Part shown: positions 45,419-56,792 of the stretch, in pieces | Position numbering within the stretch: the stretch's first letter is position 1 | Layout: each line of letters starts with the position of its first letter | Assembly (NCBI GenBank): GCA_033819885.1 | Contig: JAQYUZ010000032.1 | Span: 124,001-188,000, forward strand | Direction: 5' to 3' | DNA: 64,000 nucleotides | DNA from: Microbotryomycetes sp. JL201 | Taxonomy: Eukaryota; Basidiomycota; Microbotryomycetes | Notes under the pieces: model-generated | Seen by the model: the letters and a program-made list of their open reading frames with translations, nothing else | What the model was told of the DNA's origin: nothing | Databases searched by the model: none | Program-made: the position numbers and the translations under genes

Positions 45419-46677
45419 TTATTCCAAGCGATATCTTTCAAGCTGCCTTCTCGTCATTATGGCGCCGTTTTCAAGTCGCAGAACATGCCGACTCTCGTGG
45501 GCCGCTGATTCTGCGCTAGCCCTGTCAGCGGGTTCGATCGGTAGCGATGGACGATTGCCTGGCTCATGCGTGAATCGATTGTTGATAATCTGTCGTCTAC
45601 GATTGGCTGATTGCAGCGGAGCCTGGGTGGCAGAGGGAGGCTGAAAGCTTCGAAGCATGGCAGATGTCTCCACAAGGACTCTACAAATCTGGCCCACATG
45701 CTCATGTGAGATCCACGACGACGTGAAACTTGGCCCTTGAGCTCGTCGCTGCTTGCCGCTTTCGATATCGTCAGAATTTGGGAGTGCCATGATCCACAGC
45801 TGCTTGGGAAGGTGTATCAGCGCCAGCCTCAAAGCTCAGTCCGTTGGTCTTACCCTCATCTGGGCGGGATCAGCCGCATTTCGTTGTCGGCAAAGCACGA
45901 TCTGTTGAGAGCGTCTGTCAGAATGCTCTATCCAATATGCTGAAACAGCGGGTAATCAATGTCGGATGAGAATGAGGACAAAGAAATCGCACAACAATGA
46001 TGAAATAGCCGAGGGCCGCACATATGCCGCTTAACCGCGAGGCCGTTACTCCTCGGGCTTCCGAGCCCGATTTCTCAAGGTGATCGCGCACTAGTGAACT
46101 CGCAATCGACATTTCTCGATCAATCACACGCTCAAACTCGGGATCGGTGCGGAAATGTTGACGAAAAAGTGGCAAAAAGCGATTAAAAATGTGATTGAAC
46201 TGTATTGATGGCGAACCTGTCAGTGCGGATGTTACTGTCTCAATTTGCGTCACACACCACGTTGTCCGCAGTCAGCTTGGTCTGGAAATGCACGGATCAG
46301 TCGGGCTTGAGCATGCCGTGAGCTGACGGAATCCCACCTTGATGATATCTGGGTAACACTCATATATGTATCTGAAATGGCAGAGTACTTTGCTGGCGAA
46401 AAGCATCTGCAAGTTGACGTTGAGCGTCCGGGGACGAAAAGTTTTCGAGAGCCAGACTGACACCACAGAATGCAACAGCACGCAAACGCAAGACTGCTTC
46501 AACAGTTTGGCCCCGATTTTGGCCAGCAAAAGCAGCTAGTCCCTTGGAAAGCACGGCTTGCAAGTACCGCCCGTCCTGGACAGTCAAGTAGTCGAGCTGT
46601 CCACGACCTGCAGCCGGGAACATGACAGAGTCCCAGAAGCTCTGAATTATGGTGCGATAGGTACTCGGACTGGACAT
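45419..46677 (-). CDS. tandem family gene A, unknown function (TRRQ-tail family)
   Basis: First gene of the minus-strand array. Exons: 46677-46462 (MSSPSTYRTIIQSFWDSVMF to LRLRAVAFCG), 46406-46338 (MLFASKVLCHFRYIYECYPD), 46281-46258 (TKLTADNV) and 46199-45996 (FNHIFNRFLPLFRQHFRTDP, VIDREMSIASSLVRDHLEK). A short exon IVLCRQRNAADPAQMR follows. The last exon begins LWIMALPNSDDIESGKQ, contains FTSSWISHEHVGQICRVL and ends RLENGAIMTRRQLERYRLE (TAA 45421-45419). The coding exons are multiples of three, so every intron is phase 0, at the same places as in gene B. Function unknown; likely intracellular because no secretion signal is present. The start is 183 nt downstream of the YTH gene stop. Confidence 0.65.
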
Positions 46678-46860
46678 TGTGAAAGCTCGAGATTCTCGGC
46701 CTTGGCTTCTCGGCGTCTCGAGTCCCCACGCCACGGACTTGCGCCTCCGGCTCACTTGCGGTGCCGGCGAGTCATAGAGACAAGCTGCATCAGATTTACA
46801 ATAGCTACAATATGTCTTCTGCAAAGGCTACATGCAGGTATCGACAAAGTGTCCTTGGTA

Positions 46861-49800
46861 TCAAACGTCATGCGTGGTCTGTTCTGATTCGAAGAAGGCA
46901 TTAAACAGCGCTTCGCCCGCCGAAGGTTCAAGCTCGGTACCTGCAAGGTGGTCTCAGCATCAACATTATAGATACCGCACACAAGACTTGCCGTCACGAC
47001 TGATCTTGACCTCCCGGCCCGCGTTGAAATGATTTCGTATGTGCCGAGTTTGAGAGAACGGCAGAGGGGCACTGCTTGCAATCGACGTTAGCTCTATTAC
47101 ATCGACCATATACGTACGACTCACACTTTGATCCACTCTACCTTGAACGGCTTGCCCCATCCGGCCGACAAGCTGCGCGACCCTGGCTCGGCAGTCCTGC
47201 ACATGGCTGTCAATATCGAGTCGCTACAGAGAGAAGAAAGACCTCCTCACTTGTCTTCGATGTTCTCAAGTCTGGCGTTCCTCTCTGCTGGCGTTGGCAA
47301 CGTATCTTTTCGCCACACGCCGTCATCGTCAACTTTGCCGTCGTGTCCACTCGATCCGGCGATGCGCTGCAAGTCGACAGCGTTTGCTCCCACCGGCCCA
47401 TCGGACGCAGACTTTGGATCTTGCTTGAGCAGTGCAGGGTCCAGAGTCTGTCTGCGAACAACAGGCTCCGACTTGGACACATTGGCGGGTAACTTGAGAC
47501 TGGAGGCGACCGCTACGGCCGCAGGCAAAGTTTCCGCTCTCGAGGCTTGGGCAAATTCAAGCGTTGCATCGTCGAGCGCAGGCGGCGGAGCCGACACCAT
47601 GCCATTTGGTCGAGCTTCAGGTGCATCATCATCGGGCACAGGTAGAGGCGACATGTCGGTGAAACGGTCCTCTGCTTCGGGAAACAACAAAGTCGACTCT
47701 TGAGAAGATGCCGAGCCAGCGAGCTCTTCCTTGATCGTCGCCGGTCTCACAAGCGAATTGGAGTGGGTAGGCGGAAACGATTCGTCAGAACGCGACGAGT
47801 TTGTGGCTTTGGAACCGCATGATGAGCTAGTGTTGTCAGCGTGAATAGACGAAGCCATGCGAGCAACACCAAAGAAGCAGCCCGTCCTGTTCGCGCTGAA
47901 GATCAAATACACGTCTTTGGCCGTGCGGAATGCTTGATCAAGAATAGGCTGAGCAAAAAAAAAGAGGAATCAGTCTAGTATCTTGATGACGAAGAAAAGT
48001 TAATCACCTCGTTGTGAGCCTGAGTCGCCCAAATTCCTCGCTCAACAGACAGCTGTAGGTCACTCTCGTCATGAGACTTGAGCACGAAGAAGCGTTTGGC
48101 AAAGTTTTGCCTGAGGAACGAGCTTGACGTGCTCGCAGTGGACACTGATCTCAGTGTCTCGGACGTCGAGTGTCGCAAAGCATGCAACTTGTTCATCTGT
48201 TCAACGTTTGGCGAATCATCAGAATCGTCCATCATGCTTGTAGTCGTTGCTTGTGCTTGAGCGTCCCGCCTTCGTTTCTCACGAACAAACTCTTTGTGCA
48301 TGCCTCCAATCCGTTGAGCTCCGACACCAGATTTTGTGTCTTCGTCCTTCTTCCGTTCTCGGCAGACGAGGTCTTTGCAGCGAGGATCAAAGCCGCGCAG
48401 AGGAATCCCGTTGGACACCTCAATGGCATGCTGCAAGTGGATCGCTGACGCATAGTTGACAAACGCGCAGTTCGAGCGATTGATCAAATGAATCGAGTCG
48501 ATGCCAACCGAGTTGAGATCGACTGACGGATCGAGATCAACCGGTCGGTGAGCATACTTTGGGTTGGCAGAGGGCGGTGGCCGAGTGTTGAAGAATGCCC
48601 ACAACTCGGCATGGGTCGCATCGGAAGGCACATTGCCGACCCTGAGCACGACAGCGTCAGCGTCCAGCGCCTTTCAAATCGGAAGAAACAAAGTCGTCTT
48701 ACCAGAGCGCGTACGGAGAATGCGCTGGGGGTTTCGGCAAAGCAGAACCTCTGTTGACACTGGGAACGCCCCGTTTGTGCTCTCCATAAACGGCATCGTG
48801 AAAGCGAGCTTGCGCAAGGTGGCCTCGAGCCAGCTCTGGAGGAGGCGCATACACTTGTGGCGGCGGAATTGATGAGGGAGAGGCCGGATTATGCATGCCC
48901 ATCGCCATCGGAGGCACAACATATCCCGGGACGGCGACAGGTGGCAATCCAAGAGCATGGTAAGCTTGTGGCAGTGGCATGCCCGGTCTGTACGCCATCG
49001 CCGCAAACTGATTCGAAGGACCAGGCGGGTGCGAGGACACCTGATAGTGTCTGGCATCTGGCGCCTGAAACGCTGTAGCGAACTGTACGTACTGTTGACC
49101 GTACTGAGTCGACATTGGGTCGAGTGCACTGAAATGCGTGTATGTCATATACGGAGCCGTCATTGCTTGTGCGACATACGGCGGGCTCTGTCGTTGTGCG
49201 AGTCCGTCTGCAAAATGCTCCGCCGGCGAATCATGAGCGTAGGAGCTCGCAGCAAAGTCGGGAGACGTAGCTGTAGACGGTGAATGATAAGTTGAAGATG
49301 AAGTCGGAGAAAAGAAGGTGTGGGACGACATGGGACTGGTTGGCGCGGAAAACTGCTGAGACGGGTCGACAAACGGAATTTGGCCGTGAGGGGTATTGGA
49401 CAGCGCCAGGTGGCTCGGTGAGGCGGCGAATTGATATGAAGATGGTGCGACTTCCGGAGACATGCCTCGCATGTGACCCACATTGGAGATGCCGAGCGCC
49501 GATTGTCCGCCAGACCAATTCGGAAATTCGGCATTGCCAGTCCGCGGGCTGTGCGCTCCGTACGCAGGTGCACTCGAATTATATGAAGATTGACGCTGGC
49601 GCGTCGACCGAGGCAGTGGTCTTTTCTGGTTGGCGTCTGGGGACCTTTGCGCTGCTGCCGCTCGAGTCTGGGACAGAATCTTTGTTGGCTGAGTACAAAC
49701 GAAGATATTTCATTGAGTGTCGCTAGTAAGTCACACAGGAATTTGCTAGAGATGGCTCACCGAATGCATGCTTGGCGAGGATGGAGGTCGCAGAGCAGCC

Positions 49801-50472
49801 AAGTCTGTCGTGATTGACGACACTGCAACGTCAGCTCGGGCACGCGCGAGTTCGCTCGCGTGCTGATCCCCGTCTGCGAAGCCTGCAATGCGCCGTCGCC
49901 GGATGCGGTTGCGGATGCAAAGTGAAGCAAGCGCCCGGCGGAGAAATGAAGGCTCCCCAATCAGGTCACGTGACTGAAAGTGTCAAAATCTAGTACCCAC
50001 CTGGGTGCCCTCGCAATGTATGTTGCGAGTCCTTTTGTAAGGTATGCGAGCTCGAGAAGCCATTTGGTGGCACGTCCGCCGCCTTGCCTGGCTTCTCTTG
50101 TCGCGCGTCGTGTCCGCGTTTGATCGCTTCAGCGGCAGGCGATTCGCCGACACCTGTCACATCCTTTTCAGTTCGATCTCTGGTGGAGCTTGCGCTCGAT
50201 GATGTGCGAGATGACGGCGCAGTGCTCGTTCTGCGCAGGCCGGACGCTCCTTGAGGCTCGAGCGCGCCGACGGCGGCCAGCTCCTGCAGCAGTTGTGCTG
50301 TCGGTAATGGCGGATCGCTCTTTGACGGCTGCCGCGTGATGACCACAGCCTCGTAGGCGGTGACCGGCAGCGGCAACGATCGCATGGCCAAAGTTTGTTT
50401 AGGCAACGCTCGATCTTGCGCTGTTGCTGAATCGAGCACGTCTGCGCTTGCCACGCTTACGACGGCCGCCAT
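46861..50472 (-). CDS. RRM and YTH domain RNA-binding protein (m6A-reader type)
   Basis: Starts MAAVVSVASADVLDSATA at 50472. After a disordered Ser/Pro/Gln/Tyr-rich half (QQFSAPTSPMSSHTFFSPTS; PPGPSNQFAAMAYRPG) comes an RRM (MLRVGNVPSDATHAELWAFF; SNCAFVNYASAIHLQHAIE). The YTH domain follows: KRFFVLKSHDESDLQLSVER, GIWATQAHNE, DVYLIFSANRTGCFFGVARM. A low-complexity insert of roughly 170 residues is next, then GWGKPFKVEWIK and LPFSQTRHIRNHFNAGREVK with SRDGTELEPSAGEAL. Trp of GIWATQ, Trp of GWGKPF and Leu of LPF fit the m6A cage positions. RRM plus YTH is an architecture known in fungi; the role is probably mRNA fate. The last intron, 46991-46941, starts with GC. TGA is at 46863-46861. Confidence 0.88.
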
Positions 50473-50919
50473 GGTCGATCTGTCGGTCTGCTACAGCCGG
50501 CCTGTCGACGCCGTCTGCAGTTTGCGTTTGCTCGAGGTATCCGCCCGTCTATCCTGCGAAGTTCGCACGAGGACCGACCCCTTCGTTGGCAAGACGGCTG
50601 CGCCCAGAGCCAATGCGTGTTCTGCGCGCCGATATAAAATCGCGCGTCTGTGTACGATGCAAGGTGCGACCTGTGACTTGATCTTAGACAGGGGTCGAGG
50701 CTGTGTTCAACTGCGAAACACTTGCTTTCCCACATAAAAGATCGGTGCCGTCATGGGTGCGCAGCCGTCCGCGGAGGCAAGACAGCTCTAGCCCACGTGC
50801 CACGTGGATAGCCCGATCACCGGCACCCACGTTTAAATCGGCACGTGACCGAAAACAATGGTACATGGCTCATGAGTTGTGACAATGTCAATGTCCATTG
50901 CATGGCCAGATTTAAACGC
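50473..50919. promoter_or_regulatory. YTH gene upstream region with three CACGTG hexamers
   Basis: 447 nt between the YTH start and the JJJ1 stop (both minus strand). CACGTG occurs at 50794-50799, 50801-50806 and 50842-50847, the first two separated by one base. In fungi CACGTG is bound by Cbf1/bHLH-type factors; use here is inference. Confidence 0.45.
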
Positions 50920-53403
50920 TCAGCCTTTGCGCCGTCTTCGCGCTCCGCTTCCGTTCGCTTCTGGTTCAGCCTGAGCATGTCCCTCGTCCTTGACGTGCTG
51001 AAACAGCTTAGACCTCGACGAGAATGACTCGGAACAGACGTTGCATCTCTAGAGCTCGGCACCATTAGCTTGCTGCTCGCAAGATTTCTCCAACAACTCA
51101 CGAACGCGGTTTCATCCATTGTCGCGGATGCTGCCTGTTGCTTCTTTGCCGCCTCTCGTAACCGTCGTTTGTCTCGTTTGCTCAGCTCTGGTACCAAATC
51201 GCCTGCTACGCTCGCATCGCGGCTGACATCAACGAGTGTTGGCGCGCTCTCGCTGTCAATCAAGGCCTGCTGATCTCGCTGGTCTATCTTGGCGGAGAGG
51301 ACGGCCGGATCATCGGCTGCAGCAGAATCGTCCTCATCACGCGGATCGAGCGGCGTTGAAAGCCCAGATCGGCCACGATTCTTCCCTCGTCTGAACTTTT
51401 TCGCCATGCCCAAAGCTTCAAAGCCATCCGATGTCGCGCCATCGTGCTCTAGCTCTTGTGCGAGCTCTTGTCCTGCTTTCCGACGCTTGGCCTTTTTGCT
51501 TTTGGCTTTCTTTGTCCCCGTAGCAAAATTCGCGTCGTCATCCTCCTCGAGCGCGCCCTCTGTAAGATCGAGGGTAGCACCTTCAAGATCGCGAGCCAGC
51601 TGGGATGCCCGCTCGTTGTCGGCTCCTATCGGATCCGGTGAAGGTGATCGAGAAGTCGATGCAGTCGGCTGCCCAGAATCGCCGCCGAGTCCCAATGCTT
51701 CATCCTCGAGCTGCATCTCGCGCACGAGTCTGCGACAGTGGTGTCAGAGGGTCAATCGCGAGCTCACGAGAAATTGACCCACCTCTCAACGTTCTTGACG
51801 TGCTTCCGACTTCGCTCATGATTTTCCCACGCACCACCGCTCCTGAATCCCTTGTTGCATGCGACGCACCATTGTTCCTCTTCCTCTTCCTCTTCTTGTA
51901 CACTCTCGTCTTCGCTCCGCTCTCTCCACTCGGCAGTCGCAGTGCCGTTCCCTCGCTGCCATTCTTGTTCTCGGTAATTAGCGGCTTCTCGCTCTCGCTC
52001 TTGAGCGCGCTCTTTCGCCGCTTGCAGCATTTCTGCCTTGATTTTTGCGGCTTCTGCGGCGCGTTGAGCATCATCATTCTGCGCCGCTTTGAACCTCGGA
52101 TCTCGCCTCCGAACAAACAAAACCAAATTCTGGACCATCCGTTCGTCAGAGATTCTCCCTCATTCTGAACAAACGTCAATGACTTACTCTGACAGTCTCA
52201 CTGTACTCTCTCTTTTGCGCCGATCTCTCTTTCTTGTTTTCCTGCTCCATTGCCCTCTTCATCCTCCTCTCCATTCCTTCCTCCGGGCGAAACACGTCAG
52301 CCCAAGCGAAATCTTTTTCTGTGCTGAAACCCATCCAACGAGAGTAGAATGCTCGGATGTCTGTAGGTTGTGCAGGCGACGAAGCGTAGGTCGAAGACGA
52401 GTCTCCGAACGACGGATACTCGGTTCGAGAACCATGTTGGGCCTCCTCTGCTGCCAAGATGGCAAAAAGCGTTCTAAAGGTCGAATAAAAGCCCTATTGT
52501 GCGTATGAGAGTCAAATATCTCCCGGTATGCACAACATCGTAGAACTCACAGTCGGAGAATCGTCAAAGCCAGTCCATGCGCTCGTTGTGAAGAATTTCA
52601 TCAATTGTGCGGCTGAAGAGCTGTATCAGCATGCAGTGATGGTTTCTGGCTACGAGAGCTCACTTGTGACGCCACGGCCGGCAGACCGTGCTTTCGGAGG
52701 TTGCTTGCCCTGGCGAGCCTGTTCAAAGTATTGCGCGTCTGCCGCTGAAGCTGAGTAAGCGCGTCAGTGTTGCATTTCGCCACGTATGCTGTTCCGCTTA
52801 CTGCCAGCTCCACCGGACGCAATATCTTCTCGATGGTCATCGTACCAGGCTCGCTCTTGTTCGTCAGATAGGCACTGGTCCCGAATGTCACGTCAGCTGC
52901 AGTGATGCGACGCTCAGCATCAGCTGTATACCTCGTATGCTGCCTGAATAGCTGCAAAGCGCTTGGTTGAACCCTCTACAAGCGGTCCTTCAGCTCTCGT
53001 GTGACTCGTCATCAGAGGTGGCAAATTTAAGCTCACCAATGTCGTTGGGGTTCTTATCAGGATGGTGGACGAGCGCAGCTTTGCGGAAACTGATGCAAGT
53101 GGTGTTGTGAGCAATTCTGAAGACTTGGATGACGCTGTAGCGCTCGCATTAGTACTCACGCCTTTTTGATCTCGTCTTGTGAGGCGTCGAAAGCCACTCC
53201 GAGCACTGCAAAGACCTTTATTAGCGCTTTTGAGCATTAGCAATAGATTAGAGTCGCAAGTGGAAACCGCTCAGCCCGCGCAAAGGGTGGCACGGGAGGT
53301 CAGAAGGTCCTTTTGCTGCTTACTCGCCTTCGTAATGGTCCCTCGGTCCTTGTGCTGCAGCCTGTTGGCTTGTACTATTGTCTGTCGAGGCGTTCGCCCC
53401 CAT
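50920..53403 (-). CDS. JJJ1: J-domain protein JJJ1/DNAJC21 (60S ribosome biogenesis)
   Basis: Start ATG 53403 (MGANASTDNSTSQQAA). The J domain reads DHYEVLGVAFDASQDEIKKA, then FRKAALVHHPDKNPNDIG with the HPD triad, then AAYEVLSDANERAWYD. The JJJ1-specific middle follows (AFYSRWMGFSTEKDFAWADV; DPRFKAA), then a long charged helix. The first C2H2 zinc finger is WCVACNKGFRSGGAWENHER. An acidic and Lys-rich region comes before a second C2H2 finger, RCNVCSESFSSRSKLFQHVK, with DEGHAQ, near the end. The gene stops at TGA 50922-50920. Jjj1 acts with the cytosolic Hsp70 Ssa and Rei1 to release Arx1 from 60S subunits. The first intron, 53327-53206, appears to begin GC rather than GT; only that donor keeps HYEVLGV in frame. 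Confidence 0.9.
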
Positions 53404-53568
53404 GTTGGAGGCTGACGCGGTGTCGTTCGAGTGCAACCTTGGCCACTCGGCCTTTGCGCTTTGACCACATTCACCCCACCGCCAGCCAGTCCGCAGCAGT
53501 CCGTAAAGGGCAAGCTCTGATAATCGACTCGTCTCAGCTTGAGCTAGACCGGCTCAAACTCGCGCAAG

Positions 53569-54852
53569 ATGGCCAATCCGCGCGTGTTTATGGACATTGC
53601 CGTTGAGGGCACCTTGCTCGGCCGGTACGCTCACAAACAGCCCTCACATGGCCACGATGCTGCTCTGTTGCCAGTCACTGACGCTACCCTTGTCCGCCTG
53701 CAGCGTGATCTTCGAATTGTTCGCCGACAGAGTGCCTCTCACGGCCGACAACTTTCGCCAGCTGTGTACAGGTTCAGCAGGCGTATCATCGACGGGCGTA
53801 CCCTTATGGTACAAGGGCAGCATCTTTCACCGTGTCATTGCTGGTTTCATGATACAAGGAGGGGACTTCACTTTGAGGAACGGCAAGGGCGGAGGTCAGT
53901 CTCGGCACCCAATGTCTAGTACTTTACTTACAATGAGCCTCCCTCAGAGTCCATATACGGTGGAACATTTGCTGATGAGGACCTCAAGCGCGAAATCGAC
54001 TCGGAAGGCCTCTTGTGCATGGCCAATCGAGGCAAAGATACAAATGGTTCGCAGTTCTTCATCTCGTTGAGGCCGTGTCCGCATCTCAAGGGCAAACACG
54101 TTGTATTCGGCAGAGTCGTTAAAGGTCCGCATAGCTACTGCACTAAGTTGCTCATACTTGGCGCTGACTCGGAGCTTGCAGGCTTTGACATTGTCGAGGC
54201 TATCAGCAAGATGGCTGTAGACGATAAGGATCATCCTTTGCAACTGATCACCATTTCACATTGTGGAGAGCTTGAAAGGCGAGGTATGTGATAGGGTAAA
54301 GCTCCGCATTTCACTTGGCTTATCTCGTTCGTACGAACAGCACCGGCCAAGAAGGCGCCCTCGCCCTCGCCCTCGCCCTCGCGGTCTCGGTCAGTCAGCG
54401 TTTCGTCGTCACGGTCGAGGTCACGAAGTAGGTCGCCATCGCGGGATCGCACACGTTCTCCCGCCCGAGAACGATCTCGCTCGCCCATTCGCGACGACCG
54501 CTCCCGTTCGCGTTCTCGAACAAGGTCGCGCTCGCCCGACCACAGGCGACACAAACGATCAAGAGACGAGCGCTCCTCTCGCAAACGCAAGCACAAATCA
54601 TCAAAGCGACATCGCCGGACGCCTTCGCCTGAAAGCTCTCCAGAGCTGACTGAAGAGCAGATCGAAGTTCTCAAGAAACAAGTCAAGCGAGAAGAAGAGG
54701 AAGCCCGAAGAAAAGCCGAGGATGTCGATCGGTTGAGGAGGGAGAGGCAAAGGGAGGCGGATGAGCTCAAGAAACAACAAGCGGGTGTCGTCTACAAGGG
54801 ACGAGGTAGGATGAAGGCGCCAAGCATGGGTGGCATGAGAGGGTGGTCTTAG
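53569..54852 (+). CDS. RS-domain cyclophilin (nuclear peptidyl-prolyl isomerase, SR-cyclophilin)
   Basis: Exons 53569-53624, 53704-53894, 53948-54124, 54182-54283 and 54341-54852 total 1038 nt, 345 residues. The isomerase domain starts [19 protein letters not shown] and has [16 protein letters not shown] (catalytic Arg and Phe/Met/Gln), then GTFADE and [26 protein letters not shown] carries His where CypA has Trp121, as in the PPIG/SR-cyclophilin group, so cyclosporin sensitivity should be low. After residue about 175 comes an RS domain ([30 protein letters not shown]), then a charged helix ([19 protein letters not shown]). RS-cyclophilins associate with spliceosomal SR proteins in nuclear speckles. 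The protein ends [12 protein letters not shown]. Confidence 0.93.
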
Positions 54853-55225
54853 TTTGACGATAGGATCTTCAGCTCTCTCGAAGTAGGGGCTGATCCAACG
54901 CGGCATTCAAAGCAATACATCATGTTCGTACTAAACGCTGTTCGGCGTCGGACCTCTTTCTTTGAAGCGCGTGACGTGTGTCAGACGATTTAAAAGGAGA
55001 TACGACGCGACGCGAGCATGCGCATACACGCACTAACGGAGCGGTGCAACGTGCTAAACTCCTGAGTGGACCAATATCTTTTCCTCTTCTCGCGCGCCTT
55101 TCTTCTTCCTTCAGCGCACCTTGGTTGCCCTAGCATGCGGCGCAAACACCATCAGGTGACTTTGAGTCAGCCGACAGTGTGCGCTGCCTACAGGCTTACG
55201 CTTTGTCCCGGACGTTAAGAGCAGG
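54853..55225. other. intergenic, upstream of the first BTB gene
   Basis: 373 nt with no gene seen; a TTTAAA-like A/T patch at 54990 and pyrimidine-rich sequence near 55080-55110 suggest a promoter and leader for the gene at 55226. Confidence 0.35.
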
Positions 55226-56359
55226 ATGACCGAAGAATATACCGCCCCGAAGAACGCCGACTTCAGGCTCGTTGCAAGCGAGTACGTTCATTTTCCACGT
55301 GCTCTGAGACTGATATGTGTACAAATGACTCAAAAGCTCATCATTTGAATCGCCAGTGGCGTGGGTTTCTGGGTGCGCAAGCAGGCCTTGCAAGCGGTCT
55401 CGACTGTATTTGCAGACATGTTCGAGATGCCTGGGCAATCGAGCATCGCAATTCCAGGCGAGATGTCGAAGCGGTTGATACAAGTCAACCCAGACAATTC
55501 TGTCGACCTGACAGAGTCCTCCGACGTGCTCAGCATCTCGCTTGCCGTGATAGATCCAGCTCAACCGTTGAAGTCGCGAGCATTGGAGTGGCTCAAAAAT
55601 CTGCATTTATTCTGGCAGGTTGTCTTGTTTGCGGAAAAGTATCAAGCAAGTCGCAATGGGTGATTCTCGGAAACAAGGAGCTGTACTGGTTTCAGAATAT
55701 ACACAGATGCCAATCCTGACCGGTCGAATTATGATGGAGGCTGCGTGAGCACAGCAAAATCTTACCTGCGCGATGTGACTTGCTCACTTGGCTCGCCACA
55801 GGCTCTTACTTTGCCGATCATTGCCAGAAGGTTCACAGTCGACCGAGATATACTTCAACTTTGCCGCATTTGCTGCACACTGCAAGTTCCCGGATCTAGC
55901 AAATCAAGCGATTGCTCGGACTCTGGACAATGGACCCACTGTGAAACAGCTCGATCGGTGGGCCGCCGAGATTGCGGCAAACTCCAAGGACATGATCGAT
56001 GCAACGCCTCTTGTCCGGCAGATTTCTCAATATCGGGCTGGTTTACGCTCCGCTGAAACTGAATTTGACTGCATCAGGTTCTTGCATGTCTAAAACATTG
56101 GCGGAAAGTCCAGGAAGGACGCTTTGAGATTTTGCAAGATTATGTGGGCGAGGGAGGTCTCGAGAAGACGATCGAGAGAAATTCCAAGGTGTTTGCTTCT
56201 TGGGCGCTACTCGAGTGCAGTTCGACACCCGCTCCTGTGGATAGAACCAGGTTGTCGACTCGTCTTACGCTCCAAGAGGCGACTGCCAAGAACGGGGCGA
56301 GGCGGGACTTGTACACTCCATTGCGCGCTCTCTTGGAGGTGGAGAAGACTTTCAAATAG
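55226..56359 (+). CDS. BTB/POZ domain protein, tandem copy 1
   Basis: Exons 55226-55281, 55357-55645, 55707-55744, 55802-56012 and 56078-56359 sum to 876 nt, 291 residues. The BTB fold is at the N-terminus: MTEEYTAPKNADFRLVASDG, VGFWVRKQALQAVSTVFADM, then LSISLAVIDPAQPLKSRALE and FWQVVLFAEKYQ. A helical C-terminal half (IYFNFAAFAAHCKFPDLANQ; VLACLKHWRKVQEGRFEIL) has no recognised domain. BTB proteins act in dimerisation or as Cul3 adaptors; no partner domain is visible. The second intron (55646-55706) begins GCAAGT; the paralogue at 56793 has a GT intron at the same codon. Exon 3 is 38 nt in both genes. Confidence 0.8.
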
Positions 56360-56792
56360 CATTTTCTGTATGTAGGTCACATTTTCTCGTTTAGTAGTGT
56401 GGTCTTTTGCGTTCTCAAACGATCTTTTTGCCTGGCTCCGTGATTGCACTCTTAAAGAGGAATGTCCTCCGAGGCTCAGCTTCGGCGCTCCGTGCGATGT
56501 GCATCCAACCATCTCAATCACCATGATGAACTCGACTAAGAGCTTGAGTGACGAGCGTTTTCGGACGTGACGGGCGGACATCTCATCGGCGTGCGCGCGT
56601 GATCGACCAATGTTTTGTGAATACAGAGCTCGAGCGGCTCATCTTGCTTCGAATCAATGTCTTTGCTCTTTTCCTCCTTTCACAGCAGAGTGCACCTCCT
56701 CGAAGATTCGCTCCGTCGTCAAAAGCTTTATTATTGAGCATCTGCCAGCCTTTGAGGGGTCGTGCGGAACCAAATCCGGAAGCTTGCGCACC
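56360..56792. other. intergenic between the two BTB genes
   Basis: 433 nt without a supported gene; promoter of the second BTB copy expected here. Confidence 0.35.

Noticed and set aside
53206-53327. GT donor inside GGCGAGTAAGC for JJJ1 intron 1
   Set aside because: Using it shifts the frame and loses the conserved HYEVLGV of the J domain; the GC donor keeps it.
54350-54560. short tandem codon repeats in the cyclophilin gene taken as a microsatellite
   Set aside because: They encode the Ser-Pro and Arg-Ser repeats of the RS domain and are coding.
55646-55649. nearby GT donor (four bases downstream) for BTB copy 1 intron 2
   Set aside because: It breaks the reading frame and disagrees with the paralogue; the GC donor gives a continuous 291-residue protein.
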